A stretch of DNA of 64,000 nt from Epidermidibacterium keratini. GTDB taxonomy: Bacteria > Actinomycetota > Actinomycetes > Mycobacteriales > Antricoccaceae. This document shows, in pieces, positions 33,587-41,960 of this stretch. The stretch is from NCBI RefSeq assembly GCF_009834025.1, contig NZ_CP047156.1:1860001-1924000 (forward strand), in the 5' to 3' direction. Every line of letters begins with the position of its first letter. Position 1 is the first letter of the stretch. The notes beneath the pieces are model-generated. The model had not been told where the DNA came from, did no database searches, and saw nothing but the letters and a program-made list of their open reading frames with translations. The translations under genes and the position numbers were made by a program.

Positions 33587-34492
33587 TCAGGCGAAGTACC
33601 GGCGTACCGCGTCCTGGATCTCGTCCGCTCGCGGGATCGAGGCGACGGCGCCGGGGCGCTGCACCGCGAGCGCGGCGGCCGCGGCGGCGTACTCCAACCG
33701 CCCTTGCTCGGGCAGGCCCGCGACGGTGGCGGCGACGTACGCCCCGGCAAACGTGTCGCCGGCGCCGGTGGTGTCGACCGCATCGACCTTCGGCGCGTTG
33801 ATGCGGACCGGGTCCGAGCCGCGGCGCTGCAGCAGCGAGCCGGCAGCGCCGAGGGTGATGAGTACGTCGGGCACCCGCTCACCGATCGTCGCCGCGAGCT
33901 CCTCGGGCGTGCCGCTGCGCCCGGCCGCGAGCGCCGCCTCGTGCTCGTTGACCATCAGCAGGTCGAGGTTGGCGATGAGCTCGTCGGGCAGCTCGGCGTA
34001 CGGCGCGGCGTTGAGGACGACGTAGCCGCCCGCGCGCTTGGTCTGCGCTGCGGCTTCGAGCACGGTCGCCATCGGCACCTCGAGCTGCATCAGCAGCGCA
34101 TCGGCGCCACGCAGCACCTCGCGCTCGGCGTCGGTGAGCGAGAGCAGCTGGCCGTTGGCTCCGGCCACGACGACGATCGCGTTCTCGGCTCGCGAGTCGA
34201 CCATGACGTACGCCGTACCGCTCGGGGCGTCCTCGATGCGACGCACGTGGGTGACGTCGATGCCGGCTTCGCGCTGCGCCTCCAGCAAGAAGTCACCGGA
34301 CTCATCGGCACCCACCGCGCCAAGGAACACCGTCGGCGCTCCGGCCCGCGCGGCCGCGATGGCTTGATTGTTGCCCTTGCCGCCGCGCCCGCGATCGGAC
34401 GCGTCGGTCAGGACGGTCTCGCCCGGGCCGGGGATGCGGTCGAGCTCGATGATGACATCGACGTTGGCACTGCCAAGGATCACGACGGACAC
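33587..34492 (-). CDS. Ribokinase (PfkB family carbohydrate kinase)
   Basis: This sugar kinase of about 301 aa has GRGGKGNNQAIAAARAG near residue 38 (PfkB signature 1) and DTTGAGDTFAGAYVA near 240 (signature 2 with the catalytic Asp). ASPSGTAYVMVD-like residues and NAAPYAELP are typical of ribokinase. It phosphorylates ribose or a related sugar at O5. GTG 34492 has GGTAGG nine bases upstream; a TTG at 34501 is an alternative start. No transporter or nucleosidase neighbours it. Confidence 0.9.
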   Translation of the reverse strand: MSVVILGSANVDVIIELDRIPGPGETVLTDASDRGRGGKGNNQAIAAARAGAPTVFLGAVGADESGDFLLEAQREAGIDVTHVRRIEDAPSGTAYVMVDSRAENAIVVVAGANGQLLSLTDAEREVLRGADALLMQLEVPMATVLEAAAQTKRAGGYVVLNAAPYAELPDELIANLDLLMVNEHEAALAAGRSGTPEELAATIGERVPDVLITLGAAGSLLQRRGSDPVRINAPKVDAVDTTGAGDTFAGAYVAATVAGLPEQGRLEYAAAAAALAVQRPGAVASIPRADEIQDAVRRYFA

Positions 34493-34522
34493 GCCGCTCA
34501 ACCTACCGCCTCGCGGTCACGC

Positions 34523-35572
34523 TCACGCGGCGCGGCGGGCTCGGCGACTGTCGTCACGGACCTCGCCGACCAGCTCCTCGAGCACGTCTTCCAGCGCCAC
34601 GATGCCCAGCACGTCACCCGTGGCATCGAGTACGACGCCCAGGTGCGCGCGAGCCTTCTGCATCTTCGCCAGCGCGCCGCGCAGCGAGTCGTCGGCATTG
34701 ACCGTAGGCAGCCGGCGGATCAGCTCGCGGTCCATCGGCCGGGTGCGCGTGGCCGGGTCGTCGACGAGCAGGTCCTTAATGTGCACATAGCCGATCATCG
34801 CGCCGGCCTCGTCGGTCACCGGGAACCGCGAGAAGCTGCGGGCGGAGATCTGCTCGGCCTGCTCCGGGGTCACCGTGACGGGCAGCGTCACGATCTCATC
34901 GAGCGGCAACAGCACGGCAGTGACGTCCTTGGAGTCAAACTGCAACGCACCGAGCAGCAGCCGCTCGTCGTTGGACTCCAGATAACCACCCGAGCGCGAC
35001 TCGGCGACCAGCTGCGCGACCTCGTCCTGGGTGAAGGCCGACGCGACCTCCTCCTGCGGTTTGACCCGCACGGCCCGCAGCACCAGGTTGGCCAGGGTGT
35101 TGAGCACCCAGATCACCGGATACAGCACCCACATGACCAGCAACATGGGCGGGGCGAGCACGGACGACGCCCGCTCGGGAGCGACGAGCGCGAGGTTCTT
35201 GGGCACCATCTCACCGAGTACGACGTGCAGCCACGTGACGAGCGCGAGCGCGATGATGAACGCGATCGGGTGCTGCAGCGACGGGCTGATACCCAACGCC
35301 GCGAAGGGTGCCTGGAGCCAGCCGGCGATGATCGGCTCGCTGATCGAACCCAGCGCCACCGAGCAGATGGTGATGCCGAGCTGCGCTGCGGCCATCAGCA
35401 TCGTGACGCGCTCGAGGCAGTAGAGCACGATGCGCGCAATCCGGCTTCCGGTCTCGGCGGCCGGCTCGACGCGGGCCCGTCGAGCCGAGATCAGGGCAAA
35501 CTCCGCGGCCACGAAGAACGCGTTGCCCAGCAGCAGCCCGAAGGTGATGGCAAGTCCGGAGAAGAGGTTCAC
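34523..35572 (-). CDS. CNNM-domain / CBS-pair membrane protein (HlyC/CorC family)
   Basis: This 349-aa protein has an N-terminal CNNM (DUF21) membrane domain of about 4 helices (LGNAFFVAAEFALISARRAR, LHVVLGEMVPKNLALVAPE). A CBS pair follows (RSFSRFPVTDEAGAMIGYVHIKDLL; RAHLGVVLDATGDVLGIVALEDVLEELVGEV). The CorC_HlyC C-terminal domain is absent. The family is tied to Mg2+/Co2+ transport. It starts 4 bp after the stop of a full-length paralogue, from which it may depend for function. Confidence 0.9.
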   Translation of the reverse strand: MNLFSGLAITFGLLLGNAFFVAAEFALISARRARVEPAAETGSRIARIVLYCLERVTMLMAAAQLGITICSVALGSISEPIIAGWLQAPFAALGISPSLQHPIAFIIALALVTWLHVVLGEMVPKNLALVAPERASSVLAPPMLLVMWVLYPVIWVLNTLANLVLRAVRVKPQEEVASAFTQDEVAQLVAESRSGGYLESNDERLLLGALQFDSKDVTAVLLPLDEIVTLPVTVTPEQAEQISARSFSRFPVTDEAGAMIGYVHIKDLLVDDPATRTRPMDRELIRRLPTVNADDSLRGALAKMQKARAHLGVVLDATGDVLGIVALEDVLEELVGEVRDDSRRARRAA

Positions 35573-35576
35573 GTGC

Positions 35577-36929
35577 CTACTCCTCCTCGTCTTCGGTTAC
35601 GTCAACGACGCTCGCGCGGATGTGGTCGGCGCGGGTGTCCTCAACGTCGATGACCTCGAGTACGACGCGTTTGGGCTCGTCGTCTGCCGGCTGGACCGGG
35701 ACGACCTGAACGATGTCGCCCACCTGCGGGAAGGCGCCGAGCTCGACCGTCATGAGTCCGCTGAGGGTCTCGTAGTCCTCGCCCTCGGGGAGCTTCAGCC
35801 CGACGATCTCGCTCACCTCGTCCGGGCGCATGAGGCCATTCACCACGAACGACCCGTCGGCCTCGGAGACCGGCTGCTCCTCGTTGTCGTGTTCGTCGTG
35901 CACTTCTCCGACGAGCTCCTCGACGAGGTCCTCGAGCGTGACGAGCCCGGCGATGCTGCCGAACTCGTCGATGAGCACGGCCATCTGCAGCCCGCCCTCA
36001 CGCAGCTGGTCCATCAGGTCGTCCAGCGGTGCAGTGTCCGGCACGATCACCGGGTCGCTCATGACCGCGGTCACCGGGGTGATGGAGCGGGCGGCGTACG
36101 GCACGGCTAGTGCGCGGCTGAGGTGTCCGACGCCGATGACCCGGTCGACGGTCTCGTCGAGCTCCTCGATGACCGGGAACCGCGAAAACCCGCTGGTGCG
36201 CGCCAGATCCACGAGGTCGGCGACGGTGTTTTCGGGGTCCAGCACCGTCATCTGCCGGCGCGCGGTCATCACGTCATGGGCCCGCCGCTCACCAAAGACG
36301 AGCGAGCGCTCAAGCAGCGCGGCGGTGTCGGTGGCCAGCGTGCCCTCGCGTGCCGAGTGCCGGACGAGGGCGCCAAGCTCGTCAGGGGCTCGTGCCGAGG
36401 CGAGCTCTTCCTGAGCCTCGATTCCGAACAGCCCGAGGATGCGGTTGGCGGTGCCGTTCATGAAGGCGATCGGCCCGCGCATCACCGTGGTGAACCCGCG
36501 CATGAAGCCCTGCACGGCGCGAGCGGTCGCTACCGGCTTGGCGATCGCCAGGTTCTTCGGGACCAGCTCACCAAACAGCATGGTCAAGAAGGTGGCGATG
36601 AGCAGGGCGAGCGTCGTACTCGCCGTGCGCACCACACCTTCGGGCATGCCCCAGGACGTCAGCGGGTCACGCAGCATCTCGGCGATGCTCGGCTCGGCCA
36701 GAAAGCCGATGCCCAGGTTGGTGACCGTGATGCCGACCTGAGCGCCAGACAGCTGCGTCGACAGGCGATGCAGGGCGCGTACGACGCCCTCGGCCTTGCG
36801 GTCCCCGCTATTGGCCTGGGCTTCAATGGAGGCGCGGTTGACGGTGATGAAGGCAAACTCGGCGGCCACGAACATGCCGCACGCGATGACTAGTAGGAGA
36901 GCTAGGCCAAGGAGAAGCAGCTCGGTCAC
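35577..36929 (-). CDS. CNNM/CBS/CorC_HlyC membrane protein (Mg2+/Co2+ efflux family)
   Basis: This 450-aa full-length member has a CNNM domain (FVAAEFAFITVNRASIEA, LFGELVPKNLAIAKP), a CBS pair (SRFPVIEELDETVDRVIGVGH and MAVLIDEFGSIAGLVTLEDLVEELVG), and a C-terminal transporter-associated domain (GSFVVNGLMRPDEV, YETLSGLMTVELGAFPQVGD). Its GTG start has GGAG upstream. The tandem pair of CNNM genes with a 4-bp gap is a common actinobacterial arrangement. Confidence 0.92.
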   Translation of the reverse strand: MTELLLLGLALLLVIACGMFVAAEFAFITVNRASIEAQANSGDRKAEGVVRALHRLSTQLSGAQVGITVTNLGIGFLAEPSIAEMLRDPLTSWGMPEGVVRTASTTLALLIATFLTMLFGELVPKNLAIAKPVATARAVQGFMRGFTTVMRGPIAFMNGTANRILGLFGIEAQEELASARAPDELGALVRHSAREGTLATDTAALLERSLVFGERRAHDVMTARRQMTVLDPENTVADLVDLARTSGFSRFPVIEELDETVDRVIGVGHLSRALAVPYAARSITPVTAVMSDPVIVPDTAPLDDLMDQLREGGLQMAVLIDEFGSIAGLVTLEDLVEELVGEVHDEHDNEEQPVSEADGSFVVNGLMRPDEVSEIVGLKLPEGEDYETLSGLMTVELGAFPQVGDIVQVVPVQPADDEPKRVVLEVIDVEDTRADHIRASVVDVTEDEEE

Positions 36930-37022
36930 GAGCCCGCCTCCTCAGCCAAGGGTCGCGGGACGTCGCTCATTCCTGCTCGCTCACTCGTTTCTTCTCTATC
37001 GACTCGATCGACATCGCCGCGA

Positions 37023-38294
37023 TCATCCGATCTGCGCCGCGGCGAAGTGGGCCTGCGCGTCGTCTGCGGTCAGCGCGGTCGGGTAGACCGACACCTCGTC
37101 GACGCTGCCGAGGAAGGCCGCGTTGCTGGCCCCGGGCCACCCGGAAACGTTATCGCCGCAGATCCGCCAGAACCCCTGCTCAAGATCCTGCGCGCCGATG
37201 CCCTTGGGCTCAGTCGCGACCGGCTGACCGTCGACATACAGGGTGAGACCACCCGTCGCGGAGTAGGTGCCGACGATCTGGTGCCATTTGCCGTCGGCGA
37301 TCGTCGACTCACTCTTGGCCACAAACCGCTTGTCGCCGCGGATTCCGAAGTACACGAACCCGGTGCCATCCATGTAGAGCGAGCGCGTGACCGTCTTGCT
37401 CTGCCCCTCATCGGTGCTGCCGAACGAGACGATCTGACCGCCGGTCGAGGACGAGGTGTTGACCCAGGCCTCGATCGAGAAGTCGCCGGCGCCGAGCTCA
37501 GGTACCTGTGAGGTGATCGTGCTGCGTTTGGTGGCGGCGCAGTCGACCGCACCCACGTTGTCCTTCGCGGCGCTGACGCCCAGCGGCAGGATGTCCTTGC
37601 CGAGAGTCAGGTTCGAGACGGCCATCTCGTCGTTTCCGGGCGCAGCGCTGCTGAAGCGCCAGAAATGCGTCGGGCTCGAAGCGAGCACAACTTCGCCGTA
37701 CTTCTTCTGCGGCGGGGGAGCCGAGGTCGTCGGCGGCGGCGCACTCGAGGTCGCCGCGGCATCCTCGCTCTTGTCGAAAAGCTTGGGGATGAGGATGAAC
37801 GACAACAGGATGAAGGCGACCGTGACGGCGCCGACGATCATCCACTTCGAGGCGTTCATCCCGGGATCGGCCCGGGTCAGCTCGGCGTACCCCGGCCCGT
37901 CTCGTTCGATGTTGGAGCCGAAGCCAAAACCGCCGTCATCGTCGTAGTCCTCGTCATCGAGCTCTTGGCGGCTCGGGCGATTACGGGCGGCGCCGTACTC
38001 GTCGAGGTCGAAATCGTCGACGGCGTACGGGTCGTCGTCGGCGTCGTCGGTGGCGTCGGCGTCGTCCGTGGCGTCGGCGTCTTCGTCTACGTCGCTTGCG
38101 GGAGTGTCGCTGGGTTTATCGCTGGGATCGTCGAGCGCCGCGCTCCCGGTCTCCTCCGCCGACTCGGTGATATCACCCGACGCGGCGCTGGAGGGGGCAG
38201 CGTCGGACGTCGAGGCGTGATCGCCGCCATCCTGTGCTTCGCGCACTAGATCGTCCGCCGCCTTGTCGTGAGTCGAATCGTCCGCGCCCGCCAT
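37023..38294 (-). CDS. Single-pass membrane protein: acidic cytoplasmic tail and extracellular LamG domain
   Basis: This 423-aa protein opens with about 145 strongly acidic, low-complexity residues (runs such as DEDADATDDADATDDADDDP). A transmembrane helix follows at about 150-170 (WMIVGAVTVAFILLSFILIP) and a Ser/Pro/Thr linker. The extracellular LamG/concanavalin-like domain includes HFWRFSSAAPGND, GDFSIEAWVNTSS, GKWHQIVGTYSATGGLTLYVDG and LGSVDEVSVYPTALTADDAQAHF. The LamG domain suggests carbohydrate binding. There is no signal peptide; topology is N-in. It is monocistronic. Confidence 0.82.
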   Translation of the reverse strand: MAGADDSTHDKAADDLVREAQDGGDHASTSDAAPSSAASGDITESAEETGSAALDDPSDKPSDTPASDVDEDADATDDADATDDADDDPYAVDDFDLDEYGAARNRPSRQELDDEDYDDDGGFGFGSNIERDGPGYAELTRADPGMNASKWMIVGAVTVAFILLSFILIPKLFDKSEDAAATSSAPPPTTSAPPPQKKYGEVVLASSPTHFWRFSSAAPGNDEMAVSNLTLGKDILPLGVSAAKDNVGAVDCAATKRSTITSQVPELGAGDFSIEAWVNTSSSTGGQIVSFGSTDEGQSKTVTRSLYMDGTGFVYFGIRGDKRFVAKSESTIADGKWHQIVGTYSATGGLTLYVDGQPVATEPKGIGAQDLEQGFWRICGDNVSGWPGASNAAFLGSVDEVSVYPTALTADDAQAHFAAAQIG

Positions 38295-38410
38295 GGAGTC
38301 GATCTTGCCGCGATTTCTCGATCTGGGTAGCCAGATCGTTCCCCGGGGGCGGCTTCGTTATCGATTGTATGTCGTCCGAGCAACCGCCCCTCGCCCCAGC
38401 CCAACCGTTC

Positions 38411-38492
38411 CGGTGATCGAGCACCCCCTCCCGGTGATCGAGGACCCCCTCCCGGTGATCGAGCAGGCGCGAGCCGTTAGGGTCGAGATCAC
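38411..38492. repeat. Three tandem 21-bp repeats plus inverted end
   Basis: Units starting CGGTGATCGAG occur at 38411, 38432 and 38453, spaced by CACCCCCTCC-like filler. The block closes with GTCGAGATCAC, an inverted copy of GTGATCGA. It resembles the GGTCGAGCAGCG-type block at 22788 in layout. It lies in the gene-free gap 38295-38513, otherwise without recognisable features. Confidence 0.7.
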
Positions 38493-38513
38493 TCCCGCAC
38501 CGGCAAGCTCCAC

Positions 38514-39110
38514 TTAGCCACCGCGCCGACCCAACGCTGCCACGCACAGGCGCGCGATCGCACTCGCGGCAACCTCCAGCGGTTCGGCCGATCCTCGCAC
38601 CCGGGCGAGCATCTCTGCTCCCTCGATAATCGAAATGACCGACACCGCCAGCTCGTGCGCCGCGGCGGCGTCGATGCCTTCAGCTCGCGCCGCGTCGGCC
38701 ACCAATCCGATCCACTCATCGAAGGCCTGTCGCGATCGGCCGCGAAGCACCTCGCTGCTGGTGACGGTCTCCAGTGCTGTCGTCGCGACCGGGCAACCTA
38801 ACGAGAAGTCGTCTTTGGCCAGCAGCTTTGCAGTTGCGCGCGCGATCTCGGCGGCTCGGCTCGGGAACGTTCCCTCGCTGTCGAGCGCCCGGCTGATGAG
38901 CCGGGCGTAGGCCTGCGCCCCTACCCCCATCGCCGTGGCGGCGAGCTCTTCTTTGCCACCGGGGAAGTGGTAGTAAAACGAGCCCATCGGTGCGCTTCCC
39001 TCGCGGGCGATCTCGTTGACGCCGGTACCTGAGTAACCCTGCCGGCGGATCAGCGTCACGGCCGACTCGATCAGCCGTTCGCGACTTGCCGCCTCCTTGC
39101 CCCTTGCCAT
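38514..39110 (-). CDS. TetR-family regulator (LmrA/YxaF-like)
   Basis: This 198-aa protein has RERLIESAVTLIRRQGYSGTG and EIAREGSAPMGSFYYHFPGGKEEL at the N-terminus; GSFYYHFPGGKEEL is the signature of the LmrA/QacR-like subgroup. The C-terminal domain carries CPVATTALE. It is divergent from an MFS efflux gene, its probable target. Confidence 0.9.
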   Translation of the reverse strand: MARGKEAASRERLIESAVTLIRRQGYSGTGVNEIAREGSAPMGSFYYHFPGGKEELAATAMGVGAQAYARLISRALDSEGTFPSRAAEIARATAKLLAKDDFSLGCPVATTALETVTSSEVLRGRSRQAFDEWIGLVADAARAEGIDAAAAHELAVSVISIIEGAEMLARVRGSAEPLEVAASAIARLCVAALGRRGG

Positions 39111-39166
39111 ACCGCGATCATAGTGCGAAGAATATCTAGAGCGATCGTTATAATCGAAGGAGGCTC
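39111..39166. promoter_or_regulatory. Divergent TetR/MFS promoter-operator
   Basis: This 56-bp gap contains a perfect TATAAT (39149-39154) reading toward the MFS gene and AAGGAGG at 39157-39163. An AT-rich imperfect inverted repeat is centred on CGATCG (39142-39147), a likely operator overlapping both promoters. On the minus strand TATGAT sits just before the TetR ATG. Confidence 0.5.
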
Positions 39167-40318
39167 ATGAGACTCGCCAGTCGCGGGGCGCCACTCATCG
39201 CCTTGCCGGCCATCGGCTGGGGAGCTAACCAGTTCGCACCACTGGTCGTGATGTACCAGCAGCTCGGGATCGATGCGACCGCGGCACAGACGATGTTTGT
39301 GCTGTACGCCGTCGGCCTCGTGCCCGGGTTGTTTGCCGGTGGACCGATCTCGGACCGCTACGGCCGGCGGATCGTCGTACTCGCCGCCTTAGTCGCCTCG
39401 GGCGTATCGACCGTGCTGCTCATGGTGGGTGGGACGAGTGCGCCGTTGCTGTACGTCGGGCGGTTGCTGGCCGGGCTCGCGAGTGGTGCGGGGTTCAGCG
39501 CAGGCACCGCGTGGGCCAAGGAGTCCGCGCCGGGGCCGCATGGCGCCCGGCGAGCGGTGATCGCGATGACGGCCGGGTTTGGACTCGGGCCGTTGGTGGC
39601 CGGGTTGGTCGCCGCGGTCGCGTCGCCGCCGGAGGTGATCGCCTACGTGCCACACCTGGTGATCACCGCGGTCGCCGTACTCGTCGTCGCCGCGAGTGCC
39701 GCGTCGGCGCCGGCGCACGACTCGAGCGTGCCCGTCGGTGACAGCTCGATCGCGGCTTTCGTGCGCGACCCACGGTTTGTGCGGGTGATCGTGCCGCTCG
39801 CGCCGTGGGTCTTCCTCACCGCATCGGTCGCACTCGCCGTACTGCCCGGTGCCGTCGCGCGACCGGGCAGCGGCGTACTCTTCTCTGCCCTGGTGACTCC
39901 GATCCCAGCTATTTCTGGGATTCTCGTGCAGTCGCTGATGCGTCCGCTTGCCGGCGACCTGCGTCGCCAGCTGCTCGTCGGGTTCGCGTTCACGGCCGTG
40001 GGTTTCGCGGTGGGCGCGTGGGCAGTCGCAGCAGGATCACTGGTCGGCGTCATCATCGCAGCGGTGCTGCTCGGATGCGCGTACGGGATGTGTCAGACGG
40101 CTGGGCTCGCCGAGGTGGCGGCGATGTCGCCTGCGAACCGGCTCGGACGCACCACCGCGATCTACCAAGCGCTGACATATCTGGGATATCTCGCGCCGCT
40201 ACCGATCGTCGTACTCGCTCGCTGGGTTCCGCTGCCCGCCATCTTGATCGCACTGACTGTCCTGGCCGCGCTCACGGCGGTGGCGACCACGACCCATCTA
40301 CGAAAGGTCCCGGCATGA
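39167..40318 (+). CDS. MFS transporter (about 12 TM)
   Basis: This 383-aa major facilitator has motif A GGPISDRYGRRIVVL near residue 58 and RLLAGLASGAGFSAGTAW near 105. A family such as AraJ/YcaD-type drug or metabolite exporters fits; the substrate is unknown. It is preceded by AAGGAGG and coupled by ATGA to a thioesterase gene, suggesting export or detoxification of an acyl or aromatic compound. Confidence 0.88.
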   Translation: MRLASRGAPLIALPAIGWGANQFAPLVVMYQQLGIDATAAQTMFVLYAVGLVPGLFAGGPISDRYGRRIVVLAALVASGVSTVLLMVGGTSAPLLYVGRLLAGLASGAGFSAGTAWAKESAPGPHGARRAVIAMTAGFGLGPLVAGLVAAVASPPEVIAYVPHLVITAVAVLVVAASAASAPAHDSSVPVGDSSIAAFVRDPRFVRVIVPLAPWVFLTASVALAVLPGAVARPGSGVLFSALVTPIPAISGILVQSLMRPLAGDLRRQLLVGFAFTAVGFAVGAWAVAAGSLVGVIIAAVLLGCAYGMCQTAGLAEVAAMSPANRLGRTTAIYQALTYLGYLAPLPIVVLARWVPLPAILIALTVLAALTAVATTTHLRKVPA

Positions 40319-40710
40319 ACTTGCCTGATATTGCTGGTTTGCCGGCCGAGCTCGGCATTACCGATCTGTATGCCGAACCGGGCCTCGCTCGGGCATCACT
40401 GACCGTGGCTCCGAAGCACCTCGCACCGATCGGACGTCTGCATGCCGGTACGTCGGTGACCTTGGCCGATACCGTCTGCGGTTACGGCTGTCTCGCCTCG
40501 CTGCCGGATGGTGCGACTGGTTTCGCCACGTCCACGATCACCTCGCACCACGTCTCGACCGCGGAGGTGGGTGACTCGCTGGCGGTCGAGGCCCGGCTGG
40601 TGCACGGCGGACGTACGACGCAGCTCTGGGAAGCCGGCGTACACCGCACCAGCGACGGCAAGCTGGTCACCACGGTTCGCGTGCTTCAGCAGTTGCTCTA
40701 TCCGCGATAG
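40315..40710 (+). CDS. PaaI-type hotdog thioesterase
   Basis: This 131-aa hotdog-fold protein has LHAGTSVTLADTVCGYG, corresponding to the HGG..ADxA active-site helix of PaaI thioesterases, TSTITSHHVSTAEVGDSL and ARLVHGGRTTQLWEAGV. It hydrolyses small acyl-CoA thioesters. It overlaps the MFS gene by 4 bp and is convergent with, and directly abuts, the next gene. Confidence 0.9.
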   Translation: MNLPDIAGLPAELGITDLYAEPGLARASLTVAPKHLAPIGRLHAGTSVTLADTVCGYGCLASLPDGATGFATSTITSHHVSTAEVGDSLAVEARLVHGGRTTQLWEAGVHRTSDGKLVTTVRVLQQLLYPR

Positions 40711-41262
40711 TCACAGAGCGTTGCTCCAGTCGGGGTCTCGACCAAGTAGCGCAACGATTCGGTCCAGCGGGTCTCGACTGCGTGCGCGCCGTCGCGGCTG
40801 GTAGGCGCTATTCACGAGAGGGCTGTCGGGCGCGCTGACCGACTCGGCGATCGGTAAGGCGTGTGCCACAAGTGCGGCCGGGGTTTCGACGGGTATGCCG
40901 ACAGATTTCGCGAGATCCCATCGGTGCACGATCATGTCCAGGCCGTGCACGGCCAATACCCGGGCTGCCGGGACGTCTCGGTGCAGGCGTGGCAGATACA
41001 CCAGCTCACCCACTCGATCCATTGCAACGAGCCAACGATCGACCGACCGCGCGAACTCCTCCCGCGGGTCGTCTCTCGTGATGGACGGCCCGAGCACGGT
41101 CGCGACAATCAGCTCATGCTCGAAGGCCATATGCCGCAGCAGGTCACTGACAGTCCACCCTTCGCAGGGCGTGGCTAACGCAAGTTGCCCGTCCGAGATT
41201 TTCGCGACGTCGGCGTCGATCAGCTCGAGGGCATCGCGATCAAACTCCGTCTGCGCGATCAT
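40711..41262 (-). CDS. DinB-fold maleylpyruvate isomerase-like (TIGR03086-type) protein
   Basis: This 183-aa four-helix protein has LATPCEGWTVSDLLRHMAFEHEL near residue 32 and AVHGLDMIVHRWDLAKSVG near 115. Its His residues correspond to the metal site of the mycothiol-dependent DinB family. It probably is a mycothiol-linked enzyme of unknown substrate. The ATG at 41262 overlaps the SGNH gene stop (ATGA), which decides the start over a GTG five codons upstream. Confidence 0.85.
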   Translation of the reverse strand: MIAQTEFDRDALELIDADVAKISDGQLALATPCEGWTVSDLLRHMAFEHELIVATVLGPSITRDDPREEFARSVDRWLVAMDRVGELVYLPRLHRDVPAARVLAVHGLDMIVHRWDLAKSVGIPVETPAALVAHALPIAESVSAPDSPLVNSAYQPRRRARSRDPLDRIVALLGRDPDWSNAL

Positions 41263-41960
41263 CGATTCTGTCCCCACGCGCCCGTTGGTCGTTGGTTGGA
41301 TACGTGCGCGGCCAATGCGCGAGTGACCTCGGTGGCCATGACGGCCTGACCGGGAGCAGCGAAGTGGATCCGGTCCGCGCTGAGCAAGTCAGCGCGGTCA
41401 TTGACCGGGTGGTCCCACATCTCGATCACAATTGCGCCGTACTCCGCGGCGATGCCGCGCACCATCTCGTTCATCGCGGTGATCCGCGCTGTCCAGTCCT
41501 CGATCCGCGGCACGACGTACGCCCGGCCGAGGGTGAAGGTCATGAGCTGTGCACCGGTGCTCGCTGCCAACTCGTACATCTGGCGAAGGTCGTATTCGAT
41601 CCGGGAAAAATCGGCCCGCTTTGCGGTGATGTCGTTGGCCCCGGATGACACATGCAGCAAATCCGGTCCAAACTCCATGATCGCGCCGTACTGCCGATCG
41701 ATGACCTCTCGGGTGGTCGCGCCAATGATCGCGCTGTTGCGGTACTGAAGCTCGGGCTGCGCGTCAGCGAGAGCCCGGGCGATCCGATCAGACCAACCAA
41801 GTCGGCGGTATCCCGACACGTGATCCCCAGTTCCAAGGGACAGGCTGTCGCCAGCGACGGCGAACCGTCGGTATGGCACATCACCGAGCAGCGCGGTCTG
41901 CACGTGGAGGGCGAGGCACATCGGGTCTACGAGCTCTGCGTAGCAGCCGGTCTCAGTCAT
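41259..41960 (-). CDS. SGNH/GDSL hydrolase
   Basis: This 233-aa hydrolase has the block I serine in VAGDSLSLGTGD near residue 36, block II Gly in NSAIIGATT, block III Asn in VSSGANDI, and block V Asp-x-x-His in SADRIHFAAPG. It is an esterase or lipase of unknown substrate and lacks a signal peptide. The ATG at 41960 overlaps the MFS stop (ATGA). It is the middle gene of an MFS-SGNH-DinB operon. Confidence 0.88.
   Translation of the reverse strand: MTETGCYAELVDPMCLALHVQTALLGDVPYRRFAVAGDSLSLGTGDHVSGYRRLGWSDRIARALADAQPELQYRNSAIIGATTREVIDRQYGAIMEFGPDLLHVSSGANDITAKRADFSRIEYDLRQMYELAASTGAQLMTFTLGRAYVVPRIEDWTARITAMNEMVRGIAAEYGAIVIEMWDHPVNDRADLLSADRIHFAAPGQAVMATEVTRALAAHVSNQRPTGAWGQNR

Noticed and set aside
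33704-35653. A 649-codon plus-strand open frame opposite the ribokinase and CNNM genes
   Set aside because: Antisense shadow of high-GC genes; Arg/His/Asp-rich translation without domains, while the minus strand encodes clear families.
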